This document shows, piece by piece, positions 16,623-26,315 of a stretch of 64,000 nucleotides of DNA. Under the pieces are notes generated by a model. That model made no database searches, was not told the origin of the DNA, and saw only the letters and a program-made list of their open reading frames with translations. Made by a program: the position numbers and the translations under genes. Position 1 is the stretch's first letter. The number at the start of each line of letters is the position of its first letter. The DNA comes from Cardiobacterium hominis (lineage in GTDB: Bacteria > Pseudomonadota > Gammaproteobacteria > Cardiobacteriales > Cardiobacteriaceae): the NCBI RefSeq assembly GCF_900637305.1, contig NZ_LR134365.1, forward strand, positions 1,233,501 to 1,297,500, given 5' to 3'.

Positions 16623-18221
16623 ATGAAACGGCTACTCCGTACCGCTACCGTCACGCTCTACGTGGCGGTAGCTTGTTCATTCTGGGCTTGCGGCAGGGAT
16701 CTGCCGCAAATACTGCGTTCGGCGGTTGTGCGTGACCCGCAAATCGCCGAAGCGCAGGCCAACCAGCGCGTCGCGCAAAGTACCCTGGAACAAACGGAGG
16801 CCAGCCGCTGGCCCACTCTGAAAGCGGGCGTAAACCAAGCCGTGCTTAATAGCAAAAAAGACTACAAATTCACCCCCGGCGTCGAAGCCAACTGGAAACT
16901 CTACGACTTCGGCGCGACCGGCGCGAGCATCGAACGCGACCGCATCAAAACCCAGTACTACAAAAACAAAACCAGCGAAACCGCCGAAGAACTGGCGTTC
17001 AAAATCGCTACCGACTTCCTCGAAGCGCTGAAAGCACGTGAATCGCTGAAAGTGGCGAAAGAAAACCTCGCCCGTCACGAACACATCGTCAAGCAGCTGC
17101 GCATCATCCTCGAATACGACCCTGGCCGCCGCTCCGAATTTACCCAGGCGGACGCGCGCCGCATCCAGGTGCAAGAATCCATCATCAGTTACGAACGTGC
17201 GCTTGGCCTCGCCCTGCGCCGCTTGGCGCGTTACGTCGATCCGCCGGTGACCGAATCCGAGCTGAAAGACCCGTTTGCCAATATGCCGATCACCGACCTG
17301 CTCAACAAATACAAAGTCAGCGAAGAAGACGCACTGGCGCACCCCAGCTACCGCGCCCAGGCACGCGAACTGGAAAGCATCGAAGCGGCGCTGAAAGTGG
17401 CAGAACGCTCGCGTTACCCGGTGGTTGGCTTGAAAGCAGAAGCGAACACGCAAGACTCTGCCGTTTACCTGACCATGTCGGCTGACGTCTTTAACAAGGC
17501 GACCGCGCCCGGTATCGAATTACAACGCCACCAAGCGGCCGCCGCACAAGCCAAACTGGCGCAAATCTACGACAGCCTGGTGCAGCGTGCCGAAGTTGCC
17601 GCTCTGCAGATGCGCGAAGACCAGTCGCGCATTGAAATCAGCGAGGCGCAGGCAAAAGCGCTGGAACAAGTCGTCGTGGATTACGAAGACCAATTCAAAA
17701 TAGCCACCCGCACCCTGCTGGACGTCGTCAATGCCTATAGCGAACTGGCGAGCGTCAAACAACTGCGCGTACAGGCGCAGGCTGACCTGATGCAGGCGAA
17801 GCTGGAATACCTCTCCGCCACCGGTAACCTCGGCCAATGGGCAAAAATCCCCGACGTTAGCGACGAAAACGCCAAGGCAGAAGGGCGGAAAAAAGGCGAA
17901 GCCTCGCCCGATGCCAAAGAAGGCAAAGGCAAGAAAAAAGGCAAAGGCGAACCGCCGCCGCCGCTTACCCTTACCTCGGTCGATGACGACGAGGCGATGG
18001 AACTGGAATCTGCCAACGCGGATGACGCCTACGGCGACGAACCCTACACCGGTCCGGAAACCGTTTTCGTCCGCGTCAGCGACAGCGGCGAACTGCTGCT
18101 GGAAAGCGAAGGCCACCCGCTGGAAAACATCAAAAGCGAGAGCCGCAGCGTCGCCAAAAACAAAGCCAAGGGCAACAACGCTGCGCGCAAAACCGCGGCG
18201 GGCAAATTCCGCAGAAAATAA
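16623..18221 (+). CDS. TolC-family outer-membrane protein of a type I secretion system
   Basis: A 532-residue TolC/LapE-like trimeric channel subunit. A signal peptide is followed by two repeats of the OEP family (about residues 25-220 and 240-400); the helical segments LPQILRSAVVRDPQIAEAQ and FKIATRTLLDVVNAYSELAS are typical. The C-terminal 130 residues are an unusual low-complexity tail: a Lys/Gly stretch, a Pro run, an acidic stretch and a final basic tail. The gene begins 10 bases after aceF with no visible terminator, so transcription from the aceE promoter may continue into it. The ABC exporter and adaptor genes follow. Confidence 0.87.
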   Translation: MKRLLRTATVTLYVAVACSFWACGRDLPQILRSAVVRDPQIAEAQANQRVAQSTLEQTEASRWPTLKAGVNQAVLNSKKDYKFTPGVEANWKLYDFGATGASIERDRIKTQYYKNKTSETAEELAFKIATDFLEALKARESLKVAKENLARHEHIVKQLRIILEYDPGRRSEFTQADARRIQVQESIISYERALGLALRRLARYVDPPVTESELKDPFANMPITDLLNKYKVSEEDALAHPSYRAQARELESIEAALKVAERSRYPVVGLKAEANTQDSAVYLTMSADVFNKATAPGIELQRHQAAAAQAKLAQIYDSLVQRAEVAALQMREDQSRIEISEAQAKALEQVVVDYEDQFKIATRTLLDVVNAYSELASVKQLRVQAQADLMQAKLEYLSATGNLGQWAKIPDVSDENAKAEGRKKGEASPDAKEGKGKKKGKGEPPPPLTLTSVDDDEAMELESANADDAYGDEPYTGPETVFVRVSDSGELLLESEGHPLENIKSESRSVAKNKAKGNNAARKTAAGKFRRK

Positions 18222-18249
18222 CCGCATATAAAGAAGGAAAGGGCATTCC

Positions 18250-20424
18250 ATGAACAGCTTGCTTGAACACGTCAGTCTGCTGACCCGCATACTCGGCAGC
18301 CCCGTTGCCGCCGTCACCTTGGCGGCATCTGTGCCGCGTGACGATGCGGGCGATTTTGACCAAAAAGCCCTCGGTGAAGAACTGAAACATCAGGGTTTTG
18401 AAAACCACCTGCAAAAGCGTCCACTACGCAAAATCCCGCAACTGGCGCTGCCCGCAGTTATCCTCTTGCGCGACGGCGAAGCAGCGGTACTGAAAAAACT
18501 CGCTGGCGACGAAGCCGTGATTGAATTTGCAGGCATTGGCGAACAGCGCCTCGCCACGGCAGAGCTTGAAGCGCAATACCTCGGCTATGCCTGGTTTATC
18601 AAACCAAAGGCGGCAAAAGACGTCCGCTCCGAACTGCCCGAATACGAACTGCCGAAAGGCTGGTTCTGGCGCGTCATCTGGCGCTTCCGCCGCTACTACT
18701 ACCAAGTCATCATCGCCACCTTCCTCATCAACTTCCTCGCGCTGGTCAGCTCGCTCTACGTGATGAACGTCTATGACCGCGTCATCCCGAACAAATCCAT
18801 GGAAACCCTGTGGGTGCTGAGCATTGGCGTCTCGCTCGCCATCTTCTTCGAATTTCTCGCCAAACTCATCCGCGGGCATCTCACCGACATCGCGGGCAAA
18901 AAAGCCGACCTCATCATCTCCGCCGCGCTTTTCCGCCGCGTCATGCAGCTGCGCATGGCAGACAAACCCGCCTCCTCCGGCTCCTACGCCAACAACCTGC
19001 GCGACTTCGAATCCGTGCGCGACTTCATGACCAGCGCTAGCCTGCTCGCCTTCGTCGATATGCCGTTCTTCCTGCTATTCATCACCGTGATGCACATGGT
19101 TGCCGGCCAACTTGCCGTAGTACCGCTGACCATCATCCCGATCGTCGTCATCGCTGGCATTCTCGCGCAATTCCCGCTGGCGCGCTCCATCAACGAATCC
19201 ATGCGCGAATCCTCGCAGCGGCAAGGACTGGCGGTGGAAGCCATCGAAGGCGTGGAAACCCTGAAAGTAAACAACGCCTTCAGCTGGGCGCAGCGCCGCT
19301 GGGACGCCTACACCGCGAAAACCGCCGCCTCCAGCATCAAAACGCGCGACATCAGCAACTTCGTTACCAGCTTCTCCGCCGCCATCCAGCAATTAAACAC
19401 CGTCATCCTCGTCGTTTACGGCACCTACCTCATCCACGCCGAAAACGTCCACGACCGCATCACCATGGGGGCGCTCATCGCCTGTGTCATCCTCTCCGGC
19501 CGCGCTCTCGGCCCAGTCGCACAAATCGCCGGCCTTGCAGTGCGCTTCCAGCAGGCGCGTCTCGCCCTGCAAGGGGTAAACAACATCACCCGCCGCCCGA
19601 TTGAGCGCCATGCCGACCGCCAATACATCACCCTCGACCACCCCGAAGGCAAAATTGGCTTTGAAAACGTCACCTTCGCCTACGGCAAAGAAGGCAAGCG
19701 GGTACTGGACAACCTCACGCTCAACGTCAAGGCGGGCGAAAAAATCGCCATCCTAGGCCGCATTGGCAGCGGCAAATCCACCCTGCTCAAACTGGCTGCC
19801 GGATTGTACGAACCGCAAAACGGCATGGTCAGCCTGGATGACGTTGACGAGCGACAAATCGACCCGTACTTCCTGCGCAGCGAAGTAGCGCTGCTTGCGC
19901 AATCACCGCGACTCTTCCTCGGTACCCTGCGCGAAAACCTAGACCTCGCCCGCTCCGACGGCTTCTACAGCGACGAAATCCTCCTGAACGCACTGAAGCG
20001 CTTCGGACTGGAGCGCCTGATACAAGGACACCCGCACGGGCTGGACATGCAGCTGGGCGAAAACGGCGCCGGCCTCTCCGGCGGACAACAACAAATCGTC
20101 AGCCTGGCGCGCCTCACCCTGCGCAACCCGCGCGTGGTACTGCTCGACGAACCGACCAGCGGCCTTGACCAAAACACCGAACAACAAGTGCTGCGCGCGC
20201 TTGCCGACTGGGTACGCGACCGCACCATGATCGTCGTCACCCACCGTCCGCAAATCCTCATGCTGGTGGACCGCATCATCGTCATGGAGCAGGGACAAAT
20301 CGTCATGGACGGCCCGAAACAAGCCGTACTCGACCGTCTGAGCGGCCGCCCTGCCACCCCGCCGGGCGCGCCTGCCGCACAACCAGCCCCCGTCGCCGGA
20401 CACGGCAAACAAGAAACTATCTGA
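18250..20424 (+). CDS. Type I secretion ABC transporter, fused permease and ATPase (LapB/LssB-like)
   Basis: A 724-residue exporter. The N-terminal 130 residues form a C39-peptidase-like domain; no intact Cys protease motif is visible, as in exporters of RTX adhesins. Membrane segments follow (residues about 150-430), then a nucleotide-binding domain with Walker A GRIGSGKST (about 505), signature LSGGQQQ (about 609), Walker B VVLLDEPTSGLD and the H-loop in VTHRP. This layout is that of the LapB/LssB group that secretes large repeat proteins. No substrate gene is in the window. Confidence 0.9.
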   Translation: MNSLLEHVSLLTRILGSPVAAVTLAASVPRDDAGDFDQKALGEELKHQGFENHLQKRPLRKIPQLALPAVILLRDGEAAVLKKLAGDEAVIEFAGIGEQRLATAELEAQYLGYAWFIKPKAAKDVRSELPEYELPKGWFWRVIWRFRRYYYQVIIATFLINFLALVSSLYVMNVYDRVIPNKSMETLWVLSIGVSLAIFFEFLAKLIRGHLTDIAGKKADLIISAALFRRVMQLRMADKPASSGSYANNLRDFESVRDFMTSASLLAFVDMPFFLLFITVMHMVAGQLAVVPLTIIPIVVIAGILAQFPLARSINESMRESSQRQGLAVEAIEGVETLKVNNAFSWAQRRWDAYTAKTAASSIKTRDISNFVTSFSAAIQQLNTVILVVYGTYLIHAENVHDRITMGALIACVILSGRALGPVAQIAGLAVRFQQARLALQGVNNITRRPIERHADRQYITLDHPEGKIGFENVTFAYGKEGKRVLDNLTLNVKAGEKIAILGRIGSGKSTLLKLAAGLYEPQNGMVSLDDVDERQIDPYFLRSEVALLAQSPRLFLGTLRENLDLARSDGFYSDEILLNALKRFGLERLIQGHPHGLDMQLGENGAGLSGGQQQIVSLARLTLRNPRVVLLDEPTSGLDQNTEQQVLRALADWVRDRTMIVVTHRPQILMLVDRIIVMEQGQIVMDGPKQAVLDRLSGRPATPPGAPAAQPAPVAGHGKQETI

Positions 20425-20436
20425 GGCGCTTGAACC

Positions 20437-21666
20437 ATGGCACTACGCAGAAAACCCAAACTGTCGCAGAAAGACCTGAAACTCGTCAGCGACCTCAACG
20501 CTGCCCTACAAGAAGAAAAACACCGCGGCCTGTGGTGGAGCATCTTCTTCCTCACCGCCTTCCTCACCGCCTTCGTCATCTGGGCGTATAACAGCGACCT
20601 CGAAGAAGTCACGCGCGGCCAGGGCTCCATCATCCCCAGCAGCCGCCTGCAAGTCATCCAGAGCCTTGACCCTGGCATTCTCGCCAAACTGCACGTCAAA
20701 GAAGGCGACCTGGTAGAAGCGGGCGATATCCTCGTCACCATTGACGATACCCGCAGCTCCGCGGTACTGCGCGAAAGCGAGGCGAAAGTAGTGAACCTCG
20801 AAGCCATGCTGGCGCGCTACCGCAGCGAAGCCTACGACGAACCGCTGAAATTCCCCGCCAGCGTTGCCAAAGAACTGCGCGACCGCGAAACCAGCGCTTA
20901 CAAGGCACGCCGCCGCGCGCTGGACGAAGCCGTCACCGGCCTGCAACAAAGCAAACGCATCCTCGACGAACAAATCCGCCGCACCGCAGCGATGGTCAAA
21001 CGCGGCGTATCGTCTGAAATCGAACTGCTGCGAATGCAGCGCGAATCCGCCGATCTGGCGCTACAAATCAACGAACGCCGCAACCAGTACAAAACCGAGG
21101 CGAACAACGAACTGGTGCGCACCGAAGCCGAACTGGCGCAGGCGCGGGAAAACCTCGCCATGCACGCCGACCCGGTCGAGCGCGCCAACATCCGCTCGCC
21201 AATGCGCGGCATCGTGAACAACATCAAAATTACCACCGTCGGCGGCGTGATTAACGCCGGGCAGGACATCATGGAAATCGTCCCCATTGACGACACCCTG
21301 CTGGTGCAGGCCTATATCCGCCCGCAGGACGTCGCCTTCGTCCATCCCGGATTGCCTGCCGTGGTCAAACTCTCCGCCTACGATTACGCCATCTACGGCG
21401 GACTCGATGGCGTTGTGACCCTCATCAGTCCGGACACCTTGAGCGACGAGCGCCGCCGCAGCGAGCTGAACCTGGATGCCAACCAATCCTACTACCGCGT
21501 ACTGGTCGAAACCAAAAACAGCAAACTGACCGACAAAAACGGCAAAGAGCTGCGCATCCTGCCGGGGATGGTTGCCACCGTTGATATCAAAACCGGGAAC
21601 AAATCCGTCTTCCAATACCTCATCAAGCCCATTACCCGGATGAAACAGGCGCTGCACGAGCGCTGA
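20437..21666 (+). CDS. HlyD-family membrane-fusion adaptor of the type I secretion system (LapC-like)
   Basis: A 409-residue periplasmic adaptor linking the ABC exporter to the TolC-like channel. A cytoplasmic N-terminus is followed by one transmembrane helix (about residues 31-50), a lipoyl/barrel half (GILAKLHVKEGDLVEAGDIL), a long coiled-coil hairpin (about 110-250), and the second half (NIRSPMRGIVNNIKITTVGG). It starts 12 bases after the ABC gene and completes the operon. A hairpin repeat and a terminator follow the stop codon. Confidence 0.9.
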   Translation: MALRRKPKLSQKDLKLVSDLNAALQEEKHRGLWWSIFFLTAFLTAFVIWAYNSDLEEVTRGQGSIIPSSRLQVIQSLDPGILAKLHVKEGDLVEAGDILVTIDDTRSSAVLRESEAKVVNLEAMLARYRSEAYDEPLKFPASVAKELRDRETSAYKARRRALDEAVTGLQQSKRILDEQIRRTAAMVKRGVSSEIELLRMQRESADLALQINERRNQYKTEANNELVRTEAELAQARENLAMHADPVERANIRSPMRGIVNNIKITTVGGVINAGQDIMEIVPIDDTLLVQAYIRPQDVAFVHPGLPAVVKLSAYDYAIYGGLDGVVTLISPDTLSDERRRSELNLDANQSYYRVLVETKNSKLTDKNGKELRILPGMVATVDIKTGNKSVFQYLIKPITRMKQALHER

Positions 21667-21667
21667 T

Positions 21668-21704
21668 TTATGCATACATATCGAGCGCTCAGGCGCTATG
21701 TAAA
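21668..21704. repeat. TTACATACAC hairpin repeat, copy 2 (degenerate)
   Basis: GCATACATA on the left and GCTATGTAAAT on the right surround the intact core GAGCGCTC, directly after the adaptor stop codon. Confidence 0.6.
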
Positions 21705-21743
21705 TAGCGCTTCGAATCATCACCGGACAACCCTTGATGACCA

Positions 21744-21768
21744 ACGCCCGCCCTGCGGGCGTTTTTTC
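21744..21768 (+). terminator. Rho-independent terminator of the type I secretion operon
   Basis: ACGCCCGC-CCT-GCGGGCGT stem-loop followed by TTTTT. Confidence 0.9.
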
Positions 21769-21789
21769 TGCCCAAGCATGAAGGGAAGT

Positions 21790-21840
21790 TTGACAGAAAT
21801 TAACCCTGTGCTAGTATTGCCCGACCGGGGAATTTCCCCG
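21790..21840 (+). promoter_or_regulatory. Sigma-70-like promoter and adjacent palindrome upstream of gltS
   Basis: TTGACA (21790-21795) and TAGTAT (21812-21817) are separated by 16 bases. Just downstream, near the expected transcription start, lies the palindrome CGGGGAATTTCCCCG (21826-21840, seven-base arms), a candidate operator or leader hairpin. The regulator is unknown. Confidence 0.55.
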
Positions 21841-21924
21841 CGAACCCGCCGAAACACGGGATGGCGCGGAAAAACCGCGACGTGCCGCAGACAGAACCAC
21901 GCCCTTTGACAATGAGGTAACACC

Positions 21925-23178
21925 ATGCAAACTCCAGAACTCACGACCTGGCAAATCAACAGCTACTACACGCTGATTATCGCCACCATCGTCCTGCTCT
22001 TTGGCCGCTATCTGGTGCGGAAATACCGCTTCCTGCAGGACTTCAATATCCCCGAACCCGTCGCGGGCGGACTTGTCGCCGCGGTCATCATCTACGCGCT
22101 TTACCTCTTTAACCACGTCAGCTTCGCCTTCGACAAATCGCTGCGCGAAGCCTTCATGCTGGTGTTCTTCTCCTCCATCGGCCTGAGCGCGGACTTCTCC
22201 CGCCTGAAAGCAGGCGGCATGCCGCTAGTCATCTTCACCATCGTCGTCGGCGTCTTCATTGCCGTCCAAAACGCGGTTGGCGTCGGGCTTGCCGTCGCGC
22301 TGGACCAAAACCCGCTGCTGGGTCTCGTCGCCGGCTCCATCACCATGACCGGCGGACACGGCACTGCGGCAGGCTGGGGGCCCGACCTCGAAAAAATCGG
22401 CCTGGCCAACGCAACCGACATCGGCATTGCCTGTGCCACCTTCGGCCTTGTCGCCGGCGGCCTCATTGGCGGCCCGGTCGCACGCCGCCTCATCAACAAA
22501 ATGCAGCGCAAACCACTGGAAACCATTGATGACGGCGGTAACGACACCGGCGAAGATGCCAACGACATGTTCGAAAAACCGGAGCGCAAACGCCTGATTA
22601 CCGCCAGCTCCGCCATCGACACCTTGGCGATGTTCGCCGCCTGTCTGGCGTTCGCGGAAATCATGGACGGCATCGACAAAGTCTATTTCAAACCGGTACT
22701 TGCCATACTCGATCTGCCGAAATTCGTCTGGGCGCTGGCCTTCGGTGTCATCCTGCGCAACGTGCTGACCAATATCTTCCGCTTCAACATGTTTGACCGC
22801 GCGATAGACGTCTTTGGCAACGCCTCGCTCTCGCTCTTCCTGGCGATGGCGCTGTTGGACCTCAAACTGTGGCAGCTGACCGCGCTCGCCTTGCCGGTCA
22901 CCATCATCCTCTTGGTACAAGTCGTCGTGATGGCGCTCTACGCGACCTTTATCACCTACACACTGATGGGCCGTGACTACGACGCCGCTGTACTTGCCGC
23001 CGGCCACTGCGGTTTCGGCCTCGGCGCGACACCGACCGCAGTCGCCAACATGCAATCCGTCACCGAACGCTTCGGCCCGTCGCACAAAGCCTTCCTCATC
23101 GTGCCGATGGTCGGCGCCTTCCTCGTCGACCTCATCAACGCCGGCTTACTGCAAACCTTCGTCAAGGCCATCCACTAA
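21925..23178 (+). CDS. gltS: Sodium/glutamate symporter
   Basis: A 417-residue inner-membrane carrier importing L-glutamate with sodium. Length is close to the E. coli protein (401). The two inverted pore-loop regions are visible as GSITMTGGHGTAAGWGP (about residue 136) and AGHCGFGLGATPTAVANMQ (about 355). About ten hydrophobic segments surround them, and the cytoplasmic loop between halves is highly charged (residues 200-230). A promoter is visible upstream and a terminator downstream, so it is a single-gene unit. Confidence 0.93.
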   Translation: MQTPELTTWQINSYYTLIIATIVLLFGRYLVRKYRFLQDFNIPEPVAGGLVAAVIIYALYLFNHVSFAFDKSLREAFMLVFFSSIGLSADFSRLKAGGMPLVIFTIVVGVFIAVQNAVGVGLAVALDQNPLLGLVAGSITMTGGHGTAAGWGPDLEKIGLANATDIGIACATFGLVAGGLIGGPVARRLINKMQRKPLETIDDGGNDTGEDANDMFEKPERKRLITASSAIDTLAMFAACLAFAEIMDGIDKVYFKPVLAILDLPKFVWALAFGVILRNVLTNIFRFNMFDRAIDVFGNASLSLFLAMALLDLKLWQLTALALPVTIILLVQVVVMALYATFITYTLMGRDYDAAVLAAGHCGFGLGATPTAVANMQSVTERFGPSHKAFLIVPMVGAFLVDLINAGLLQTFVKAIH

Positions 23179-23192
23179 ACACGGCTTGCCAT

Positions 23193-23220
23193 AAAAAACC
23201 ACCGCTTGCGGTGGTTTTTT
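23193..23220. terminator. Bidirectional terminator between gltS and mnmE
   Basis: AAAAAACCACCGC and GCGGTGGTTTTTT form a long stem with A and T tails on both sides, between two convergent genes. Confidence 0.9.
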
Positions 23221-23301
23221 ATGCGAAAGGGGTTTTTTCTGCGGGGCGTTGTATGGGCACTAATAGCGCCATATGTACCAAGCGGGAAGGGCAGGGTGGT
23301 G

Positions 23302-24642
23302 TTACTTGCCGATGCAGAAGGAGGAGAAGATATGGCCGAGCAGGTCGTCGCTGCTGACCGCACCGGTGATGCTGCCCAGCGCGTCGTGGGCAAGGCGCAG
23401 GTCTTCGGCGATGAGTTCGCCGTTTTGGCTGGCGTGCAGTTGGGCGAGGGCGTGCTGGTAGTGGCGTTCGGCCTGGTGCAGGGCGCGCAGGTGGCGTTCG
23501 CGCGCGATGTACGGGCTTTCTTCGCGGCTGTCACGGCCGACGGCGCAGGCGATGGCATCGCGCAGGGCGTCAATGCCGGCGCCGGTTTTGGCTGAGAGCC
23601 ACAGGCCGTCCGCATGTTGTGCTTGTACGGCAGGCGGGGTTTGATCGGCTTTGTTGTAGGCGAGGAGCAGCGGCGTGTCAGCGCTTTCCGGCGGCAATGT
23701 TTCGTCGCCGCGGTCGTCAAGTGCGCTGCCGTCGCGCAGCAGCAGGATGAGGTCGGCTTGGTTGAGCGCCTGGCGGGTGCGGCGGATGCCTTCTTGTTCG
23801 ACGAGGTCGCTCGCTTCGCGCAGTCCGGCGGTGTCGAGGATGTTTACCGGCATGCCGTGGATGAGGATGGTTTCGCGCACGATGTCGCGCGTGGTGCCCG
23901 CTTGCGCGGTAACGATGGCGCGTTCTTCGCCGACCAGCGCGTTCAGCAGGCTGGATTTGCCCGCGTTTGGTTTGCCGGCGATGACGAGGTTGATGCCGTC
24001 GTTCATCAGCCGCCCCTGGGTGCTTTGGGCGAGCAGGGTGCGTAGGCGTTCGCCCCAGCCTTGCAGGCGCGCGGCGATGTCGCCTTCGCGCAGGAAGTCG
24101 ATTTCTTCTTCGGGGAAATCCAGCGCGGCTTCGATGTAGATGCGCAGGGCGAGCAGGTCGGCGGCAAGTGTTTCGATTTGGCGCGAGAAGTCGCCTTGCA
24201 AGGAGCGGTTTGCCGCTTTGACGGCTGCTTGTGAGCGGGCGTTAATGAGGTCGGCGATGGCTTCGGCTTGCGCGAGGTCGATTTTGTTGTTGAGGTAGGC
24301 GCGGCGGGTGTATTCACCGGGTTCGGCGAGGCGCGCACCGGCATCCAGCACGGCGGCAAGTACCGCCTGGGTGACGGCGATGCCGCCGTGTCCCTGGATT
24401 TCGAGGGTGTCTTCGCCGGTGTAGGAGTGCGGCGCGGGATAGTAGAGGAGTAGCGCCTGGTCGAGGGTGTCGCCACGGGCGTCGCGGATGTGGGCGAGGG
24501 TGGCGCGGCGCGGTGCGGGGGTTATGCCGCTCACGCGCGCGGCGATGGCGAGTGCTTCGCCGCCGCTGATGCGGATGATGGAAACGCCGCCCGTTCCGGG
24601 CGGCGTGGCGATGGCGGCGATGGTGTCGCGGGCGGGTTGCAT
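23302..24642 (-). CDS. mnmE: tRNA modification GTPase MnmE
   Basis: A 446-residue GTPase which, with MnmG, installs the carboxymethylaminomethyl group on U34 of certain tRNAs. The N-terminal folate-binding domain begins MQPARDTIAAIATPPGTGG. The G domain has G1 GKPNAGKSSLLNAL, G3 DTAGLRE and G4 NKAD, and the C-terminus is the invariant CIGK with the catalytic Cys. The chosen start overlaps the yidC stop; the 46-residue upstream extension lies inside yidC and is rejected. It closes the conserved rpmH-rnpA-yidD-yidC-mnmE block. Confidence 0.95.
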   Translation of the reverse strand: MQPARDTIAAIATPPGTGGVSIIRISGGEALAIAARVSGITPAPRRATLAHIRDARGDTLDQALLLYYPAPHSYTGEDTLEIQGHGGIAVTQAVLAAVLDAGARLAEPGEYTRRAYLNNKIDLAQAEAIADLINARSQAAVKAANRSLQGDFSRQIETLAADLLALRIYIEAALDFPEEEIDFLREGDIAARLQGWGERLRTLLAQSTQGRLMNDGINLVIAGKPNAGKSSLLNALVGEERAIVTAQAGTTRDIVRETILIHGMPVNILDTAGLREASDLVEQEGIRRTRQALNQADLILLLRDGSALDDRGDETLPPESADTPLLLAYNKADQTPPAVQAQHADGLWLSAKTGAGIDALRDAIACAVGRDSREESPYIARERHLRALHQAERHYQHALAQLHASQNGELIAEDLRLAHDALGSITGAVSSDDLLGHIFSSFCIGK

Positions 24643-26315
24643 CAGGCTTTGTGCCCTTTGTCGTGGTGGTGATGGTGTCCCGGTTGGCGTTCGCCGTAGC
24701 GTTTGTTCATGATGTATTGTTGGACGATGCCGAAGGCGTTGCTCACGGTCCAGTAGAGGACGAGGCCGGAGGGGAACCACATGAACATGATGCCGAAGAC
24801 GAGCGGCAGCATCATCATCACTTTCGCCTGGGTCGGGTCAGGCGGCGGCGGGTTGAGTTTTTGCTGGAGGAACATCAGCGCCGCGTTGATGATGGGCAGG
24901 ATGTAGTAGGGGTCCATCGCCGAGAGGTCTTGTATCCAGCCGAGCCACGGCGCATGGCGCAGTTCGACGGATTCGACCAGTACCCAGTAGAAGGCGATGA
25001 AGAAGGGGATTTGCAGTAGCATCGGCAGGCAGCCGCTGGCCGGGTTTACTTTTTCGTCTTTGTAGAGTTTCATCATGGCCATGCTAGCGGCCTGGCGGTC
25101 GTCGCCGTAGCGCTCTTTGATGCGCTGCATTTCCGGGCCGAGGCGACGCATTTTCGCCATGGATTTGTATGCCCAGGCGGACGGGGTGAAGAACAGCAGT
25201 TTGATGAGCAAGGTGGTGACGATGATCGCCCAGCCCCAGTTGTGCAGGATGCCGTGGATGAAGTTGATGACGTAGAACATCGGCTGACCGATCATGAAGA
25301 GGAAGCCGTAATCGACGGTTTTGTCGAGGTTCGGGGCGACGGCTTTCAGGTCTTTCTGGATTTTCGGGCCGATGTAGATTTGGCTGGTGAAGCTGGTGCT
25401 GCCACCGGGGGCGACTTCGCTGGAGGCGCCGACGACGCCGGCGAAGTTGTCGCCGCTGCTGGCGTTGGTGTTGGTGAAGAAGGCTTGCGGCTGGCCTTGT
25501 GCCGGGATGATGGCGCCGAGGAAGTAGTGCTGGATCATCGCTACCCAACCGGTTTCGGTGTTGGTGTTGAATTTGCTGCCCAGTTTGATTTTTTCGTAGG
25601 GGTCGTCGTCGTAGGACATGACCGCGCCGGTGAAGGTTGCAACCTGGCCGAGGCCTTTGGACGGCAGGGGCTGGCCGAATACCCATTGTTGGTAGGCGTT
25701 GCCGCGCCAGGCTTTGTCGCTGTGGTTCTCGACTTTTTGTTCGAGGGTGAAGTCGTAGGCGCCGCGTTTGAAGGTGTAGGTTTTGTGTACGGTGATGCCG
25801 TTTTCTTGCCAGCTGAGCGGGACGACGAGGCTGTCTTGGCCATCGGCAAGGGTGTAAGTGGTAGCGGCGGCGCTGAAGGTGTCGTGGTGGCTCGGTGCTT
25901 TGCCACCGTCTGCCGCGGTCAGGCCGCTTTGCAGGAGGAAGCGGCCGGGGTTGTCCTGGTGCAGCAGGGCAAGCGGTTTGTCGCCGTTTTTGTTTTCGGG
26001 GTAGGCGGGCAGGGTGGTGTGCACGATGGTGCCGCCTTTGTTGGCGATGTCCAGTTCGAGGACGTCGGTTTTGACGTGGATGACGGCGCCGTTGGCAGTG
26101 GTGTCGGCCTGGGTGTCGCCGGGGATGTCGCTGCGGGTACCGCTGGTTGCGGCAGGGACGTCGCTGCCGGGCGTGCCTTGCGGGACGTCTGTGGCGGCGG
26201 GGACGCTGGCGGTGGTTGGCGTCGGCGGCAGGTTGGCGATCTGCCATTTCTGCCAGAGCAGGAAGGCGATGAAGGCGGCCGCGATGTATAAAAGCAGTTT
26301 AGGGTTGTTTTTCAT
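24642..26315 (-). CDS. yidC: Membrane protein insertase YidC
   Basis: A 557-residue inner-membrane insertase that folds and inserts proteins alone or with SecYEG. There is an N-terminal anchor, a Ser/Thr/Pro-rich spacer, the large periplasmic P1 domain (about residues 60-340), then the conserved five-helix core with GWAIIVTTLLIKLLFFTPS, the PPPPD segment before the fourth helix, and GIMFMWFPSGLVLYW. It ends in a short His-run and Lys tail. It overlaps yidD upstream and mnmE downstream. Confidence 0.95.
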   Translation of the reverse strand: MKNNPKLLLYIAAAFIAFLLWQKWQIANLPPTPTTASVPAATDVPQGTPGSDVPAATSGTRSDIPGDTQADTTANGAVIHVKTDVLELDIANKGGTIVHTTLPAYPENKNGDKPLALLHQDNPGRFLLQSGLTAADGGKAPSHHDTFSAAATTYTLADGQDSLVVPLSWQENGITVHKTYTFKRGAYDFTLEQKVENHSDKAWRGNAYQQWVFGQPLPSKGLGQVATFTGAVMSYDDDPYEKIKLGSKFNTNTETGWVAMIQHYFLGAIIPAQGQPQAFFTNTNASSGDNFAGVVGASSEVAPGGSTSFTSQIYIGPKIQKDLKAVAPNLDKTVDYGFLFMIGQPMFYVINFIHGILHNWGWAIIVTTLLIKLLFFTPSAWAYKSMAKMRRLGPEMQRIKERYGDDRQAASMAMMKLYKDEKVNPASGCLPMLLQIPFFIAFYWVLVESVELRHAPWLGWIQDLSAMDPYYILPIINAALMFLQQKLNPPPPDPTQAKVMMMLPLVFGIMFMWFPSGLVLYWTVSNAFGIVQQYIMNKRYGERQPGHHHHHDKGHKA

